From Blasia pusilla (taxonomy: Eukaryota; Marchantiophyta; Marchantiopsida; Blasiales), in the NCBI GenBank assembly GCA_050084515.1, contig CM114271.1:37386001-37450000 (forward strand): 64,000 bases of DNA, written 5' to 3'. The notes beneath the pieces were generated by a model. That model searched no databases. It was not told the origin of the DNA and was given only the letters and a program-made list of their open reading frames with translations. Positions 62,751 through 64,000 of the stretch are shown here, piece by piece (position 1 is the stretch's first letter; each line of letters starts with the position of its first letter). The translations under genes were made by a program, and so were the position numbers.

Positions 62751-63962
62751 AGTAATAAGTAGAGCAGGGCAGGGCAGGAGTGACGACGGGGAGCGAGGGA
62801 GCGGCGGGAGCGGGTACAAGAATCCGTCCATAGTAGGGGCCGGCCGGGCAGGCGCGCGGTGACAGACAGAAGAGGCAGTCTAGAGCGAAAGAAAGGCGAG
62901 CGCAAACAATCGCCGAGGGCAAATCGCGAGCCCTTTCTGCCCTCGAAGTCGAGCGGAAGTGCAGCAGCGCTTGCTGGGAGGGCGAGGAGTTGAGGCTCGG
63001 CACAGTGCTCGGCAGCTGCAGCTCAGCGCACAAAAGACAGAAGAGACCAGTAGAGGAGTAGTGCTGCGCTGCTTGCTGGGCTGGCTGGCTGGCTGCGCTG
63101 GGCTGGCTGGGGTTGTTGGTTGCTTGGCTGGACGTCCCCCATCTCCTGCATACCCTGCGCCTTTTCCTTGCTTCTCCCTCCCATCCCATTCCATTCCACA
63201 GCCCGACTGCCTGACTGGACTGGACTGGACTTCACTGCCTGCCTGCCCGCCCGCCCGCCCGACTGCCTTCCTCTACTACTCCATCTTCCCCTAGCTCTGG
63301 ACTCCGGTGGAGGCGGAGGAGGAGGGAAGAAGAAGGGAGAGAAGAGAGAGGGAGCCAGACAAATTCCTCGCGGAGGAGCTTGTTCGATTGCGATTGTGTG
63401 TTGAGAGGACTTGTGTTGGTGTTGTTGTTGTTGTTGTCGTCACAGCCCCCTTAGGAACGGAGGTACTTCTTCTTCTTCAGCTTCTTCTTCTTCTTCATCA
63501 TCGTCGTCGTCGTCTTCTTCTTCATCCTCCGCTTTCCTCTGGTTTTTGCTTGCATATTGTGCTCTTCTTCTCATCCTCCTCCTGCGGCTTCCGCTTCGTC
63601 GGTTTCTTCTTCTGCTCCTTCTTCTTCTTGTTGCTTAGAAAGAATAGGGCCGCGTGTCGTGTCTCAAGCACTTCCTTGCTGCTCGCCGTGCTGTTGCTGA
63701 ATAGAGTGCACAGAACTGCTGTCACTGTCGCTTAGCGACCCACACTCTTCTTATCTGGGCTGAGTGTCGACCATCGGAGGTGAACCGAGCTGCTGATTCA
63801 GTTCCCTGTGTGTCCCTGAACAATTCTGTTTCTTACAGGTGCTCGTAGGACGAAAGCTAGTGGCAGGCAGTGGAATGTTGTGACAGTTGAAGGACGGAAA
63901 AGAGCACGCGCGATCGATTCGTCGGCGGGCATCGCGAAAGAGAGGCTCTGAGTCTTGAGATT
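62751..63962 (+). promoter_or_regulatory. Promoter and long leader of the terminal gene
   Basis: It is GC-rich with CTGG-type repeats (about 63,065-63,112), GACTG/CCCG repeats (about 63,208-63,265) and GTT, CTT and CGT runs (63,410-63,530). A tttcttacag site at 63,829-63,838 is a good splice acceptor, suggesting a leader intron whose donor I could not fix. An in-frame TGA at 63,888-63,890 ends any upstream extension of the coding frame. Confidence 0.5.
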
Positions 63963-64000
63963 ATGGCCGGAACAGGTGGGCTGCCTCCTATAGCATCATC
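63963..64000 (+). CDS. First codons of a gene leaving the window
   Basis: ATG at 63,963 has a good plant context (A at -3, G at +4) and starts MAGTGGLPPIAS before the window ends. An in-frame stop 25 codons upstream supports this start. Twelve codons are too few to name a product. The Gly/Ala/Pro-rich start is compatible with many soluble plant proteins. Confidence 0.5.
   Translation, partial: MAGTGGLPPIAS

Noticed and set aside
62219-62755. 178-residue plus-strand open frame
   Set aside because: Several frames are open at once on both strands in GC-rich DNA. No conserved motif, splice context or start context supports it.

Overview
The window is plant nuclear DNA that is mostly intergenic. 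It holds one confidently recognised gene, the first codons of a second gene, and a large load of decayed transposable elements. Evidence for a land plant is a spliced chloroplast-type DUF760 protein, CACTA (TNP2-type) transposase, Ty1/copia and Ty3/gypsy remnants, long CT/GA-rich gene leaders and AT-rich intergenic DNA. Short introns and long GC-rich leaders fit a seed-free plant, but the sequence does not settle the lineage.

Layout. 1-7,500: unclassified repeat DNA with a 20-bp minisatellite (591-690), a copia RNase H remnant (about 1,954-2,190) and degenerate minus-strand gag-like patches (5,000-5,900). 7,545-9,075: 5' end (LTR plus leader) of a Ty3/gypsy-like family. 9,076-9,478: MITE-like element with perfect 12-bp terminal inverted repeats. 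10,089-10,530: copia solo LTR. 10,569-17,415: a broken CACTA element on the minus strand with both genes recognisable and one intron still in place. 17,420-22,535: unassigned sequence with two long (AG)n tracts. 22,540-26,942: gypsy-family copy 1 (gag, zinc knuckle, protease, then a possible cytosine methyltransferase remnant) followed by an LTR fragment between two related 140-bp segments. 26,950-28,980: nothing recognised.

28,980-34,380: the DUF760 gene, six coding exons and 443 residues, with a TATA box and G-box upstream and one GC-AG intron. 34,380-39,600: intergenic, then a GC-rich, microsatellite-rich island with no convincing coding exon. 40,840-43,010: a decayed copia element whose LTR matches the solo LTR at 10 kb. 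43,732-47,710: gypsy-family copy 2, with an internal deletion that removes the zinc knuckle. 47,850-49,600: a second, unrelated gypsy gag-protease remnant on the minus strand. 51,260-52,679: a broken, apparently spliced pseudogene ending in a coiled coil. 52,814-53,292: a 67-bp tandem duplication and a perfect 32-bp inverted repeat. 55,674 onward: a possible Helitron-like start. 58,000-59,040: a GC-rich promoter-like block. 62,750-64,000: the long leader and first 12 codons of a gene that leaves the window.

The genes do not form an operon or pathway. The most interesting lead is the methyltransferase-like patch at 26,016-26,190, directly downstream of a gag-protease region; it is degraded and the assignment rests on short motifs.
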